Source: JAJNBA01 sp035696925 (lineage in GTDB: Bacteria > Actinomycetota > UBA4738 > HRBIN12). From it: a DNA stretch of 31,989 bases. Positions 22,045-30,621 of the stretch are shown here, piece by piece (positions within the stretch are counted from its first letter, which is position 1; the number at the start of each line of letters is the position of its first letter). The notes under the pieces were generated by a model, which was not told where the DNA came from, ran no database searches, and saw nothing but the letters and a program-made list of their open reading frames with translations. Both the position numbers and the translations under genes were made by a program. The DNA is taken from assembly GCA_035696925.1 (NCBI GenBank), contig DASSDW010000216.1:1-31989 (forward strand), read 5' to 3'.

Positions 22045-23367
22045 GTGAAGTTCGCCCCGCATACCGATGCCGAGATCGGCGAGATGCTCTCGGCGATCGG
22101 CATCGACTCCCTCGATGCGTTGTTCGAGCAGATCCCTCCTTCGGTCCGTCTCGAGGGGTCGCTCGGGATCCCGGAGGGCGTCTCGGAGCTCGAGATCGTC
22201 GAGGACCTCCGCGCGCTCGCCGCACGCGATCGGCACCTGGACGAGCTGGTGTGCTTCGCCGGCGCGGGCGCCTACGACCATTTCATCCCCGCCGTGGTGT
22301 GGGCGCTCGCCGCTCGATCCGAGTTCTCGACCTCGTACACGCCGTATCAACCGGAGCTCTCGCAAGGCGTGCTCCAGGTCCTCTTCGAGTTCCAATCGAT
22401 GGTGTGCGAGCTCACGGGGATGGACGTGTCGAACGCCTCCCTCTACGACGGCGCGACGGCGCTCGTGGAGGCCGTGCACATGGCCAGAGGGGGCGAGCGG
22501 ACCCGGGTTCTCGTCTCGGAGGGGGTGGACCCGAGGCTCCTCGAGACCCTCCGGACGTACGGGAAGGGATCCGGGTACGAGCCGGAGATCTTCCCATCCG
22601 AGGATGGCCGGGGAGGTGCGCCGGCCGTCGGAGACGACGTCGCGGCCGTCGTCGTTCAGCACCCCAACGTGCTCGGCATCCTCGAGCCGGCCTCCGAGCT
22701 CTTCTCCGCGGCGAGGGATGGCGGCGCCAGAGCGATCCAGGTCTTCGATCCGCTCTCCCTGGGGGTGTTGGCTCCGCCGGGGGAGCTCGGTGCGGATATC
22801 GCCGTCGCCGAGGGCCAGTCCCTCGGGAACCATCTCGCCTTCGGCGGCCCGTACCTGGGGCTCATCGCCGCCAGGATGTCGGACGTGCGCCGGATGCCCG
22901 GCAGGATCGTGGGAGAGACGGTCGACGTCGACGGCACGCCGGGATACGTGCTCACCCTGCAGGCGCGAGAGCAGCACATCCGTCGTGAGAAGGCCAACTC
23001 GAACATCTGCACGAACCAGACCCTGATGGCGGTGGCGGCCACGATCTACCTTGGGTGGCTCGGTCCGGATGGCCTCGTCGAGGTCGGGCGTCGATGCGCC
23101 GCGAAGGCCGCCTACGCCGCGGGCCGGCTCAGCGAGATCGAGGGCGTCTCACTCCTGCATCCCTCCGCGCCGTTCTTCAAGGAGTTCGCGCTCCGGGTGC
23201 CCGTCCCTGCGGACCGCGTCGTGGCCGGTCTCGTGGAGCGCGGGTTCCTCGCGGGCGTCCCCCTGCCGCGGGAGGGAGACGACGTCCTGCTCGTGGCCGT
23301 CACGGAGCGGCGGAGCAAGGAGCAGATCGACGCCCTCGCCGAGGCGATGGGGGAGGCGCTCGCGTGA
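22045..23367 (+). CDS. gcvPA: Glycine dehydrogenase (decarboxylating) subunit 1
   Basis: Alpha subunit of the two-subunit P protein, which decarboxylates glycine and loads the aminomethyl group on GcvH. The 440 residues begin FAPHTDAEIGEMLSAIGI, then SVRLEGSLGIPEGVSE, CFAGAGAYDHFIPAVV, YTPYQPELSQGVLQVLFEFQ and CELTGMDVSNASLYDGATAL, all typical of GcvPA. The C-terminal half has GGPYLGLIAAR and KANSNICTNQTLMA. This subunit lacks the PLP lysine, which is in GcvPB. The stop overlaps the gcvPB start. In mycobacteria P protein is one polypeptide, so the split form marks a different lineage. Confidence 0.96.
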   Translation: MKFAPHTDAEIGEMLSAIGIDSLDALFEQIPPSVRLEGSLGIPEGVSELEIVEDLRALAARDRHLDELVCFAGAGAYDHFIPAVVWALAARSEFSTSYTPYQPELSQGVLQVLFEFQSMVCELTGMDVSNASLYDGATALVEAVHMARGGERTRVLVSEGVDPRLLETLRTYGKGSGYEPEIFPSEDGRGGAPAVGDDVAAVVVQHPNVLGILEPASELFSAARDGGARAIQVFDPLSLGVLAPPGELGADIAVAEGQSLGNHLAFGGPYLGLIAARMSDVRRMPGRIVGETVDVDGTPGYVLTLQAREQHIRREKANSNICTNQTLMAVAATIYLGWLGPDGLVEVGRRCAAKAAYAAGRLSEIEGVSLLHPSAPFFKEFALRVPVPADRVVAGLVERGFLAGVPLPREGDDVLLVAVTERRSKEQIDALAEAMGEALA

Positions 23368-24839
23368 CCGCGGTGGGGGCGCCGATCCGCCGGCAGGGCC
23401 CCGGAGGGGGCGGCACGATCCTGGGCCGCTCCGTCCCCGGCCGCCGAGCCTGGAGCCTGCCGCCCCTGGACGTTGCCGCGGCGCCCGTGCCGGAGGAGCA
23501 CGCCCGCCAGCGTCGTCCCGGGCTGCCCGAGGTGGGGGAGGTGGACCTCGTGCGCCACTACACGGGCCTGGCGCAGATGAACTACGGCCTCGATACGGGG
23601 ATGTACCCGCTCGGCTCGTGCACGATGAAGTACAACCCGAAGGTCGCCGAGGCGGTCGCCGCCCTCCCGGGTTTCCAGCGCCTCCACCCCCTCCAGCCGG
23701 ACAGCACCACGCAAGGCGTGCTGGAGCTCCTGTGGCGCCTGGAGCGCGCCCTGTGCGAGATCACCGGGATGGACCAGGCGACGCTGCAGCCTCCCGCCGG
23801 CGCGTGCGGCGAGATGACCGGTCTGCTCCTGATGCGCGCGTTCCACGAGGATCGCGGCGACGCGAGGCGTCGCGTGATCATCCCGGATTCCGCCCACGGG
23901 ACCAACCCCGCCAGCGTGCGGCTCGCGGGGTTCGAGGCCGTGCCGGTCCGCTCCGACGCCCGTGGTCTGGTCGACGCCGGGGCGCTCGCGAAGCTCGTGG
24001 ACGACTCCGTGGCCGGTCTGATGCTCACCAACCCGAACACCCTCGGTCTCTTCGAGGAGGAGATCGAGGAGATCGCGGCGACGATCCACGGTGTGGGCGG
24101 GCTCCTCTACTACGACGGGGCGAACCTGAACGCGATCCTCGGGCGGTGTCGTCCCGGCGACATGGGGTTCGACATCGTCCATATCAACACCCACAAGACG
24201 TTCGCGACACCGCACGGAGGAGGTGGCCCGGGGGCGGGACCGGTGGGGGTGAAGGACGAGCTGGCCGCCTTCCTTCCCGCACCGAACGTCCGGAGGAACG
24301 CGGACGGGGGATTCTCGCTCGACCCCGGCGGGGAACGCTCGATCGGTCGGATGCACGGGTTCCACGGGAACGTCGGGATCCTGGTCCGGGCCTACGCCTA
24401 CGTGTTCCTGCACGGTGCCGACGGGCTCAGGGAGGTGAGCGAGCTGGCGGCGCTGAACGCGAACTACCTCGCTCGCCTCGTGGGGGAGGAGTTCCCGCTC
24501 GCGCATCCGGGCATGCGGCCGATGCACGAGTTCGTGGCCACCGCGAGGCGGCTCCGGGACGCGACCGGGATCAGGGCCATGGATGTCGCGAAACGCATGA
24601 TCGACCTGGGCTTCCACCCGTCGACGGTGTACTTCCCACTCGTGGTGGAGGAGGCCCTGATGGTGGAGCCGACAGAGACGGAGTCGAAGGCGACCCTCGA
24701 GGCCTTCGGCGAGGCGCTCCGCCGGACGGCAGAGGAGGCTCGCGAACGACCCGACATCCTGCGGGAGGCGCCCGTGACCACTCCCGTGCGTCGCCTCGAC
24801 GAGGCTCGCGCGGCCCGAGTGCTGAAGCTCCGCTGGTAG
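23364..24839 (+). CDS. gcvPB: Glycine dehydrogenase (decarboxylating) subunit 2
   Basis: PLP-bearing beta subunit of P protein, 491 residues. The PLP lysine is Lys278 in HINTHKTFATPHGGGGPGAG. Other typical segments are MNYGLDTGMYPLGSCTMKYNP, LQPPAGACGEMTGLLL, IIPDSAHGTNPAS, MLTNPNTLGLFE and the late MIDLGFHPSTVYFPL. GTG 23364 overlaps the gcvPA stop by GTGA, so the subunits are made together. The N-terminus before LPPLDV (about 30 residues) is Gly-rich and poorly conserved. No gcvT or lpd gene is in the window. Confidence 0.97.
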   Translation: MTAVGAPIRRQGPGGGGTILGRSVPGRRAWSLPPLDVAAAPVPEEHARQRRPGLPEVGEVDLVRHYTGLAQMNYGLDTGMYPLGSCTMKYNPKVAEAVAALPGFQRLHPLQPDSTTQGVLELLWRLERALCEITGMDQATLQPPAGACGEMTGLLLMRAFHEDRGDARRRVIIPDSAHGTNPASVRLAGFEAVPVRSDARGLVDAGALAKLVDDSVAGLMLTNPNTLGLFEEEIEEIAATIHGVGGLLYYDGANLNAILGRCRPGDMGFDIVHINTHKTFATPHGGGGPGAGPVGVKDELAAFLPAPNVRRNADGGFSLDPGGERSIGRMHGFHGNVGILVRAYAYVFLHGADGLREVSELAALNANYLARLVGEEFPLAHPGMRPMHEFVATARRLRDATGIRAMDVAKRMIDLGFHPSTVYFPLVVEEALMVEPTETESKATLEAFGEALRRTAEEARERPDILREAPVTTPVRRLDEARAARVLKLRW

Positions 24840-24843
24840 CCCT

Positions 24844-24872
24844 GGTGCCACTACCTCATCCCGAGTAGCACC
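24844..24872 (+). terminator. Weak hairpin after gcvPB
   Basis: GGTG..CTAC pairs with GTAGCACC across a ten-base loop, with a three-base bulge, five bases after the gcvPB stop. No T-run follows, so termination is doubtful. Confidence 0.25.
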
Positions 24873-24907
24873 TCCTGGTCATCTTCAGGCAGGCCGCTCT
24901 CAAGACC

Positions 24908-24944
24908 GGCCGCCCGGTGCCGATGTCGGTCCCCAGGGGCGGCC
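24908..24944 (+). promoter_or_regulatory. Structured leader upstream of the second CAP gene
   Basis: GGCCGCCC (24908-24915) pairs with GGGCGGCC (24937-24944), and the inner CCGATGTCGG can fold again. It lies within the 138-base gap before the CAP gene. I compared it mentally with the c-di-AMP and c-di-GMP riboswitches and found no convincing match. Confidence 0.3.
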
Positions 24945-24977
24945 ATGGGGGCTGCCCGCGGGCAAGGAGGCGAACCG

Positions 24978-25430
24978 ATGAGACGGGGTCTGGTCGGGGC
25001 CGTCAAGGTCCTGGGACTCACGCTCGCCCTCACCGTCGTGTTCGGCGCGCTCGCGCCCAGCGCGCGAGCCGCCTGGACGCCTCGCCGCGACATGCTCGGC
25101 TGGATGAACACCGCCCGGAGCGATCACGGACAGGTCGTCTTGGACCGTGGCTGGCGACTCCGGGCGATCGCGGACGCGCACAGCAGGCGGATGGCATCTG
25201 CCGGGCGGATCTTCCATACCACCTCGCTCGGATCCACGCTCACCTCCGTGTCGTGGAACGTGGCGGGGGAGAACGTGGGCGCGGGCGGCAGCATGCGGGC
25301 GCTGTACGAGGCGTTCATGGAGAGCGACCCTCACCGGGACAACATCCTCGGAAGGGGATTCCGTCGCGTCGGCGTCGGCGTGTACGCGCACGGCGGGTTC
25401 CTCTGGGTGACGCTGATCTTCGTCGGCTGA
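24978..25430 (+). CDS. Secreted CAP (SCP/PR-1)-domain protein 2
   Basis: A 150-residue exported protein. The signal peptide is RRGLVGAVKVLGLTLALTVV with a likely Ala-x-Ala site at SARAA. The CAP domain shows MLGWMNTARSDHG, FHTTSLGS, VAGENVGAGGS, AFMESDPHRDNIL and FLWVTLIFVG, paralogous to the gene at 20513-20998 (shared VSW, GENVG, EAFM, PHR, FRRV, LWVT). ATG 24978 has a perfect AAGGAGG seven bases before it and opens the signal peptide; ATG 24945 would add an unlikely 11 residues. It is the last plus-strand gene before a strong terminator. Function unknown; cell-wall or extracellular role inferred. Confidence 0.92.
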   Translation: MRRGLVGAVKVLGLTLALTVVFGALAPSARAAWTPRRDMLGWMNTARSDHGQVVLDRGWRLRAIADAHSRRMASAGRIFHTTSLGSTLTSVSWNVAGENVGAGGSMRALYEAFMESDPHRDNILGRGFRRVGVGVYAHGGFLWVTLIFVG

Positions 25431-25460
25431 GGTCGGAGACGCGGGGCAGAGACGCAAGAA

Positions 25461-25488
25461 GGGGCGGGGTCCGATGGGACCCCGCCCC
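25461..25488. terminator. Strong two-sided terminator between convergent genes
   Basis: Perfect 12-base stem GGGGCGGGGTCC / GGACCCCGCCCC with loop GATG. It is followed by GTTCCTTCC on the plus strand and by TTCTTGCG on the minus strand, so it can serve both the CAP gene (stop 25430) and the DUF11 gene (stop 25512). Confidence 0.85.
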
Positions 25489-25511
25489 GTTCCTTCCGTA
25501 CCGCTCGACGG

Positions 25512-28280
25512 TTACGCGGCCTCGCGCTCCAGCCGGCGCTTCCGGGTGGTCGCGACCACGGTCACGCCGATCCCGAAGAGCACCATCGAGATGATCCCCA
25601 GCCGTCCAGCGTCCGATCCCGTGAACGGGGTCGGCGGGTTCGGTGGGGTCGCGCCGGCGATCGGGGTCACGACGGCGTCGTCGTCGGAGCTCACCGACCG
25701 GCCGAGGATGTCCTCGCCGGTCGCCGTGCCGACGTTGATGACGGGAACGTCACCCACCACGAAGTCCTTCGTCAGCGTGGCGGACTCCCCGGGCTCGAGG
25801 ACCGCGATGTCCCCGATGTGCCCCAGGATGTCGTCGTCGACGCTGATGTCGTACAGCGTGGTGTCGCCCGTGTTCGTGACGACGTAGGTGTAGGTCACGG
25901 TCGTGCCGATCGGCACCGTGTCCTCGTCCACCGTCTTCACGATCTCGATCGCGGGGTGGATCAGGTCCGTGACGCAGTTGGCCAGGGCCTCCACCGCCAC
26001 GCGGCTGCCGACGCCCGAGCCCTTCGCCGTGACTTCGTTGACGAGCGGGTCCGGATCGCTGTCCAGCACCACGTAGTCGAAGTCGTGTGACTCGGACGCA
26101 CCGACCGCGAGCTCGTCCGCGAAGGACGCGGACAGGTCGCCGAGGATCGTGTCCATGACGGTCACGCCGTCGAGGTCCTCGTCACCCGTGTTCGTCACGG
26201 TGATCGTGTAGGTCACCGTGTCGCCCGCGTGGGCGAGCTCGGTGCAGCTCTTGGTCACGCCGATCGACGGGTTGAGGGTGTCCGTCTCGCAGGACGCCTC
26301 GTCCGATGCCTCCACACCCGAGTCCGCGCCGTCGCCCGTCGCGGTCACCGTGTTGGTGATCGGGTCGGGGTCTCCGGGCTGCGGCGAGTAGGTGACGACC
26401 GCCGTGGCCGTTGCACCCACCGGGAACGGGTTCGAGAAGTCGAAGTCGAAGTCGTCCGTGATGTCACCCAGGAGGGTGTCGTCCACGCTGACGCCGACCA
26501 GCGCCTCGTTGCCCGTGTTCTCGACGGTGATCGTGTACTCGATGTCCTCACCGAACGGCGCTTCGATCGGGCACGTCTTCTCGACGTCGATGTCCGGTTC
26601 GTGGGTGACGTCGGTCTCGCACTCGTCGGTGTCGGTGTCGGTGACACCGGAGTCCACCCCGTCACCGGAAGCGGTGACCGAGTTCTCGACCGGGTCCTCG
26701 TTGGCGCCCGGCGTGTAGACGAAGTCGTGCGAGTACACGGCGGTGCCGACCGGCAGCGGGTCCGGCAGGTTGAACGCCGCCGTGATGTCGCCGCCCAGCA
26801 GGGCGTCGGTCACCGAGACGTTCTCGAGCGGCTCGTTGCCGGTGTTCTTCACCGTGATCGTGAAGGTCACGTCCGCACCGAACGCCGCCGACCGCGGGCA
26901 CGTCTTCTCGACGTCGATCCCGGGGACGTGCGTGATGTCGGTGTCACACGTGTCGGTGTCGGTGACCTGGGTGCTCGAGAACACGCCGTCCGCCGTAACG
27001 GTCACCGTGTTCGGGAGCGGGTCCGGGTCGTTCGCATCCGGCGTGTAGACGTACTGCGCCGAGTCCGATGCGCCGGCCGCCAGCGTGTCGGCGAAGAGGC
27101 CCGAGATGTCGTCGGGAGCGTTCCCGTTCACCGTGTCGGTGACGACGATGTTCTCGAGGTCCTCGTTGCCGTTGTTCGTGATCGTGATGGTGTAGGTGAT
27201 GTCGTCCCCGAAGGGTGCGTCATCCGGGCAGGTCTTCACGATGTCGATCGCGGGCTCGGCCACGAACCCGGAGGTCTTCATCGGGACGGTCTGCTGCCCG
27301 ACCGGGATCGTGTCGTCGCCGTTGCTCGACACCCGGCCGGACTCGATCGCGTTGAGGATGTTCCCGGTGGGGGTCTCACCCTGCATGCACGTGAGTTCCG
27401 CGATCAACCGGACGATCACGACGTCGCCGGCGTCGAGTCCCTCGATCTCGACCGTGCCGGTCACCTGGTCGTAGCCCGAGGAGTCGAACCCCTCGGCGAT
27501 CAGGGTCGCCGACTCGTCGCCGTCGAGGTTCTTGTTCCCGTCATCCGGCGTGTTGATGTCCACGCTGATGATGTCGTCGAAGCCGAGTCCGGGTTGGCCG
27601 GTCGTCTCAGCGCCGAACGTGTAGTCCAGCTCGATCGTGCCGCCTGCCGCGGCACCGGAGTCCACGGTGATCTCCGTGAAGAACGTCACGTAGTCCCCGC
27701 ACTCGAAGTCGCCGGCCTCCAACGATTCCACGACGCCGTTGGATTTGCTGATCGTCCGGTTGTCGTACCCGAACTGCGGGTGCGTGCCGAGACCGGTGGC
27801 GTGGTCGTACGTGAAAGGTCCCGCCGCGACGTAATCGAGGTCGATGTCGCCACCGTCGAGTTCCGACGCGGGCGGCGCCGCCGGAGCCGCGATCGCGGTG
27901 GTCCGGTTCACACGAGCGACGTTGATGCGACCCTTCCGGGCTTCGCCCGCCCCCGTTGCCGCCGCTCCGGTGCCCGAGGCCTCCCCGTCGAGCGCGGGAG
28001 CCTCTTCTGCCGGAACTTCGGCAGGATCCTCTTCCGCCGGTGCCTCCTCGGCGGGAGCCTCCTCAGCCGGAGCCTCCTCGACAGGAAGCGTGCCTTCATC
28101 CGTAGTGCCGTCCGAGAGGACTTCCTCGGCGGCGACGGGATCGGTGCCGGCGTCGTCTGCCAGCGCGCTCAGCGAGCTCTGTCCGAGTGCGAACGCGAAC
28201 AGGAGCACGAACGAGACGAACGAGGCAAGCCCGCGCTTGGTTCGGCGCCGGCCGTGCCGGGAGTTCGTTCTGGTACCCAT
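25512..28280 (-). CDS. Cell-surface protein with five DUF11 repeats and a C-terminal anchor
   Basis: A 922-residue predicted surface protein. After a basic N-terminus (GTRTNSRHGRRRTKRG) comes a signal/hydrophobic segment (LASFVSFVLLFAFALG), then an EEAPA repeat (about residues 65-90), a unique beta-rich domain (about 110-320) and five tandem DUF11 repeats. Each repeat opens with a phrase such as IDIVKTCPDDAPFGDDITYT or IDVEKTCP and contains TNTGNEDL-like cores. The end is a sorting-type signal: TPFTG, a hydrophobic stretch (IISMVLFGIGVTVVATT) and a basic tail (RKRRLEREAA). Canonical LPxTG would need Leu where Thr is. ATG 28280 starts the signal peptide; the frame runs upstream to 28397 but that part is not signal-like. 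Adhesive or structural role is inferred. Confidence 0.88.
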   Translation of the reverse strand: MGTRTNSRHGRRRTKRGLASFVSFVLLFAFALGQSSLSALADDAGTDPVAAEEVLSDGTTDEGTLPVEEAPAEEAPAEEAPAEEDPAEVPAEEAPALDGEASGTGAAATGAGEARKGRINVARVNRTTAIAAPAAPPASELDGGDIDLDYVAAGPFTYDHATGLGTHPQFGYDNRTISKSNGVVESLEAGDFECGDYVTFFTEITVDSGAAAGGTIELDYTFGAETTGQPGLGFDDIISVDINTPDDGNKNLDGDESATLIAEGFDSSGYDQVTGTVEIEGLDAGDVVIVRLIAELTCMQGETPTGNILNAIESGRVSSNGDDTIPVGQQTVPMKTSGFVAEPAIDIVKTCPDDAPFGDDITYTITITNNGNEDLENIVVTDTVNGNAPDDISGLFADTLAAGASDSAQYVYTPDANDPDPLPNTVTVTADGVFSSTQVTDTDTCDTDITHVPGIDVEKTCPRSAAFGADVTFTITVKNTGNEPLENVSVTDALLGGDITAAFNLPDPLPVGTAVYSHDFVYTPGANEDPVENSVTASGDGVDSGVTDTDTDECETDVTHEPDIDVEKTCPIEAPFGEDIEYTITVENTGNEALVGVSVDDTLLGDITDDFDFDFSNPFPVGATATAVVTYSPQPGDPDPITNTVTATGDGADSGVEASDEASCETDTLNPSIGVTKSCTELAHAGDTVTYTITVTNTGDEDLDGVTVMDTILGDLSASFADELAVGASESHDFDYVVLDSDPDPLVNEVTAKGSGVGSRVAVEALANCVTDLIHPAIEIVKTVDEDTVPIGTTVTYTYVVTNTGDTTLYDISVDDDILGHIGDIAVLEPGESATLTKDFVVGDVPVINVGTATGEDILGRSVSSDDDAVVTPIAGATPPNPPTPFTGSDAGRLGIISMVLFGIGVTVVATTRKRRLEREAA
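25827..25893 (-). repeat. Copy 1 of the shared terminal DUF11 module
   Basis: These 67 bases match 28888-28954 without gaps at most positions. Both encode TNTGDTTL then DISVDDDI and GH, in the last repeat of each surface protein. Confidence 0.7.
28036..28080 (-). repeat. 15-bp tandem repeat coding EEAPA
   Basis: Three consecutive 15-base units of the type gccggAgcctcctcg on the plus strand give EEAPA on the coding strand; degenerate units continue to about 27995. Copy number may vary by slippage. Confidence 0.75.
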
Positions 28281-28554
28281 CCTCCACCCCCCAACTGGTG
28301 TCTGAACTAGTCGTTGCCCTATGGACCCGGTCGACGCCCTACGGCGTACACCGTGGTCCTCTTGCCCAGAAAGGTAACCCCACCATCCGGGGGACACATC
28401 GGGCGAACGGCCTCACCGTTTGCAGCAGAAGGAGTAGTCCGTTCGAAGGAGGGAGATACCTGGAGAGGTGCCTAATGTTGCGCGAGACAGAAACATGAGC
28501 GCGTGCGGAAGGATCGAGTAGAGCCGGTCCCGACGACCGGTTCTCTCCTCTCCC
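28281..28554. other. Intergenic region between the two DUF11 genes
   Basis: This 274-base gap contains the upstream region of the first DUF11 gene on the minus strand and no gene. GGGGGGTGG stands before ATG 28280. Minus-strand TAGGGC occurs at 28316-28321 and 28336-28341, a possible -10 pair without clear -35. A six-base hairpin (CCGGTC..GACCGG, 28524-28540) follows the stop of the upstream DUF11 gene but lacks a T-run. Confidence 0.6.
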
Positions 28555-30621
28555 TTACTCGGTGTCGGTTCCGCGAGGCTTGCGGGACGCCGCGAGCAGA
28601 AGGAGCGATCCCACCACGGCGAATGCCGCGGCCCAGCCCGAGAGGGCGCCCGTGGCGGAGCCCGTGAAGGGGCTCCCACCCCCGGTCCCGTCGCCATCGT
28701 CTCCACCCGCGCCGCCCGCGACCGCCGAGACGGTCACCTCGTCGACATCGCTCACGGATGTCCCGAGCACGTCGGAGCCCGTCGCGGTGGCGACGTTGGT
28801 GATGGGGGAGGAGCCGAGGGTGATCTCGAACGTCAGCTCGCTGCTCCGACCGGCTGCGAGCGAAGCGATGGCGCCCACGTGTCCGACGATGTCGTCGTCG
28901 ACCGAGATGTCGAAGAGGGTGGTGTCGCCCGTGTTCGTGACGGTGTAGGTGTAGACGATGACGGTTCCGGCCGGACCCGACGTCGGACTCGCCGACTTCT
29001 CGAGGTCGATGTCGGGATGGATCAGATCGATGTCGTGCGTATCGGTGTCGGAGACGGTTCCTCCGCCGTGAACCCCGGTCACCGTGGCCTGATCGTGGAC
29101 GGGGTCGCCGTCGGCCGCCACGATCGTGTGGTCACACGCGAACGCCCAGCTCTCTTCCACGGCGAGGACGGCGTCGCCGTTGCCGTCGTCCGTGCGATCC
29201 GGTGTCGTGTCGCATCGCGGGTCCGTCAGGTCGATGTCCGTCAGGTCGACGCCTCCCGTGTTGGTCACGGAGAAGGTGTAGGCGACGGTGTCGCCGACGT
29301 GCGCGAGCGCGGGGCCGCCCTTCCGGAGCCTGATCCGCGGCACGCACGCGATCTCATCCGCAGCCTCGGCATGGTTGCCGGGACCGACGTTCGCAGCCGG
29401 TTCGTTGGTGCCCTCCACATCCACGACGTTCGTGATCGCACCGCACTCCTCGCCCGTCGCGGCGACCCTGAACGTGACCGACGCGGAGTCGCCCGGGCCG
29501 AGCGTGATGGGCCCGCAGTTGACGGTCGCCTGGGCGGTGCCACCCGGTGGGATGGAACTGGCGATGACGCACGGGCGCCCGTCGAACATCGGGAAGGGGG
29601 AGACCGAGATGCTCAGCGCATCCCCCGGGGGGAGCGTGTCGATCAGCTCCACACCGGTGGCCCGCATGTCGCCGACGTTGGTGACCGTGATCGTGTACAG
29701 GAAGGAGTCTCCTTCGTGGAGGATGCCATCGGCGTCCGACGTCTTCGTGACCTGGAGATCCGGCGCGCTGGGCTCTTCGCACTCGGCCGAGTTGGTCACC
29801 TCGTTCGAATCGTTGTTCCCGGCGGCCTGCTCCGTCTCGTTCCCTGCCCAGACCTGGGCATCGTTCACGATCGGACCGCAGATCCCGTCGTCCACCGTGA
29901 CCGTGATGTCCACAGAGACGCTCGCACCGGCGCCGATGTCACCGAGATCGCAGGTGACCAGGCTGGCCGCTTCACCGCAGCCCGCGGTGGCGTCGGCGAA
30001 CGTGACACCCGCCGGCAGCTGATCGGCGACGTGCACGTCGACCGCGGTGCCGGTGCCGTCGTTGGACACCGACAGCGTGTAGGCGATCGGGTCGCCGCTC
30101 TGGACGACGCCGCCCGGATCGTTCACCTTCACGACCGACACGTCGGGCTCGGGCGGGACATCGTTCCAGCAGATGGCGATGTGGCTCACCGAGTAGTACC
30201 CGCCATCCGGCATCTGCGGAGTGTGGAGGTCGTGGTCGCCGGTATCGCCCGCCGGATAGTCGAACAGGGCGCCGCCGCTCGGTCCGCCCTTCACGTAGAC
30301 GCCGTGAACCGGAGGGGTCGCGGACCAGTCCGCGAACCCGGTGGGACCGTTGTAGCCGGTGACGGTGACCGTCATGGCGCCGCTGGAGGTCTGGCCGTTG
30401 CCCCCGATCGAGATCCCGTGATCGAAGCCGAGCTGGCCGCAGTCGTCGTTCGAGGACTGGGTATCGGCGATGACGGGGACGACGCCGTCGGCGGAAGGCG
30501 GGCCGGGGGAGTCCACGGGCGGTGCCGCTTGGGCCGTCAGGATCCCCGCTTGACCGGCGAGGAGCGCCAACGCCACGATCGGCCCCAGGGGTCCGCGGCG
30601 CCGGTGCTTCCGTCCGTCCAT
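28555..30621 (-). CDS. Cell-surface protein with four DUF11 repeats and a C-terminal anchor
   Basis: A 688-residue predicted surface protein. The signal peptide (GRKHRRRGPLGPIVALALLA, Ala-rich site near TAQAAPP) precedes a beta-rich domain (about 45-150; ISIGGNGQTSSGAMTVTVTG, VHGVYVKGG, YYSVSHIAICW). Four DUF11-type repeats follow, opening PDVSVVKVNDP, PDLQVTKTSDADG, RIRLRKGGPA and PDIDLEKSASP. A Gly/Asp-rich linker leads to SPFTG, a hydrophobic stretch (AAAFAVVGSLLLLAA) and SRKPRGTDTE, an anchor like that of its neighbour. ATG 30621 has GGAGG four bases ahead; the open frame upstream to 30795 is leader. The last repeat is strikingly close to that of the first protein, indicating common descent or exchange. 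Confidence 0.88.
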   Translation of the reverse strand: MDGRKHRRRGPLGPIVALALLAGQAGILTAQAAPPVDSPGPPSADGVVPVIADTQSSNDDCGQLGFDHGISIGGNGQTSSGAMTVTVTGYNGPTGFADWSATPPVHGVYVKGGPSGGALFDYPAGDTGDHDLHTPQMPDGGYYSVSHIAICWNDVPPEPDVSVVKVNDPGGVVQSGDPIAYTLSVSNDGTGTAVDVHVADQLPAGVTFADATAGCGEAASLVTCDLGDIGAGASVSVDITVTVDDGICGPIVNDAQVWAGNETEQAAGNNDSNEVTNSAECEEPSAPDLQVTKTSDADGILHEGDSFLYTITVTNVGDMRATGVELIDTLPPGDALSISVSPFPMFDGRPCVIASSIPPGGTAQATVNCGPITLGPGDSASVTFRVAATGEECGAITNVVDVEGTNEPAANVGPGNHAEAADEIACVPRIRLRKGGPALAHVGDTVAYTFSVTNTGGVDLTDIDLTDPRCDTTPDRTDDGNGDAVLAVEESWAFACDHTIVAADGDPVHDQATVTGVHGGGTVSDTDTHDIDLIHPDIDLEKSASPTSGPAGTVIVYTYTVTNTGDTTLFDISVDDDIVGHVGAIASLAAGRSSELTFEITLGSSPITNVATATGSDVLGTSVSDVDEVTVSAVAGGAGGDDGDGTGGGSPFTGSATGALSGWAAAFAVVGSLLLLAASRKPRGTDTE
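28888..28954 (-). repeat. Copy 2 of the shared terminal DUF11 module
   Basis: Partner of 25827-25893, offset 3061 bases, same orientation, no gaps. It includes an identical run around gtggtgtcgcccgtgttcgt. Confidence 0.7.

Noticed and set aside
26229..28310. Long plus-strand open frame (about 690 codons) opposite the first DUF11 gene
   Set aside because: Val/Arg/Asp-rich mirror of the repeats, without domain, signal peptide or ribosome site.
28370..28440. c-di-GMP (GEMM) riboswitch upstream of the first DUF11 gene
   Set aside because: Minus-strand GCAAAC and GGGGTTACC recall parts of the aptamer, but the central GACGCAAAGCC element and pairing are not found.
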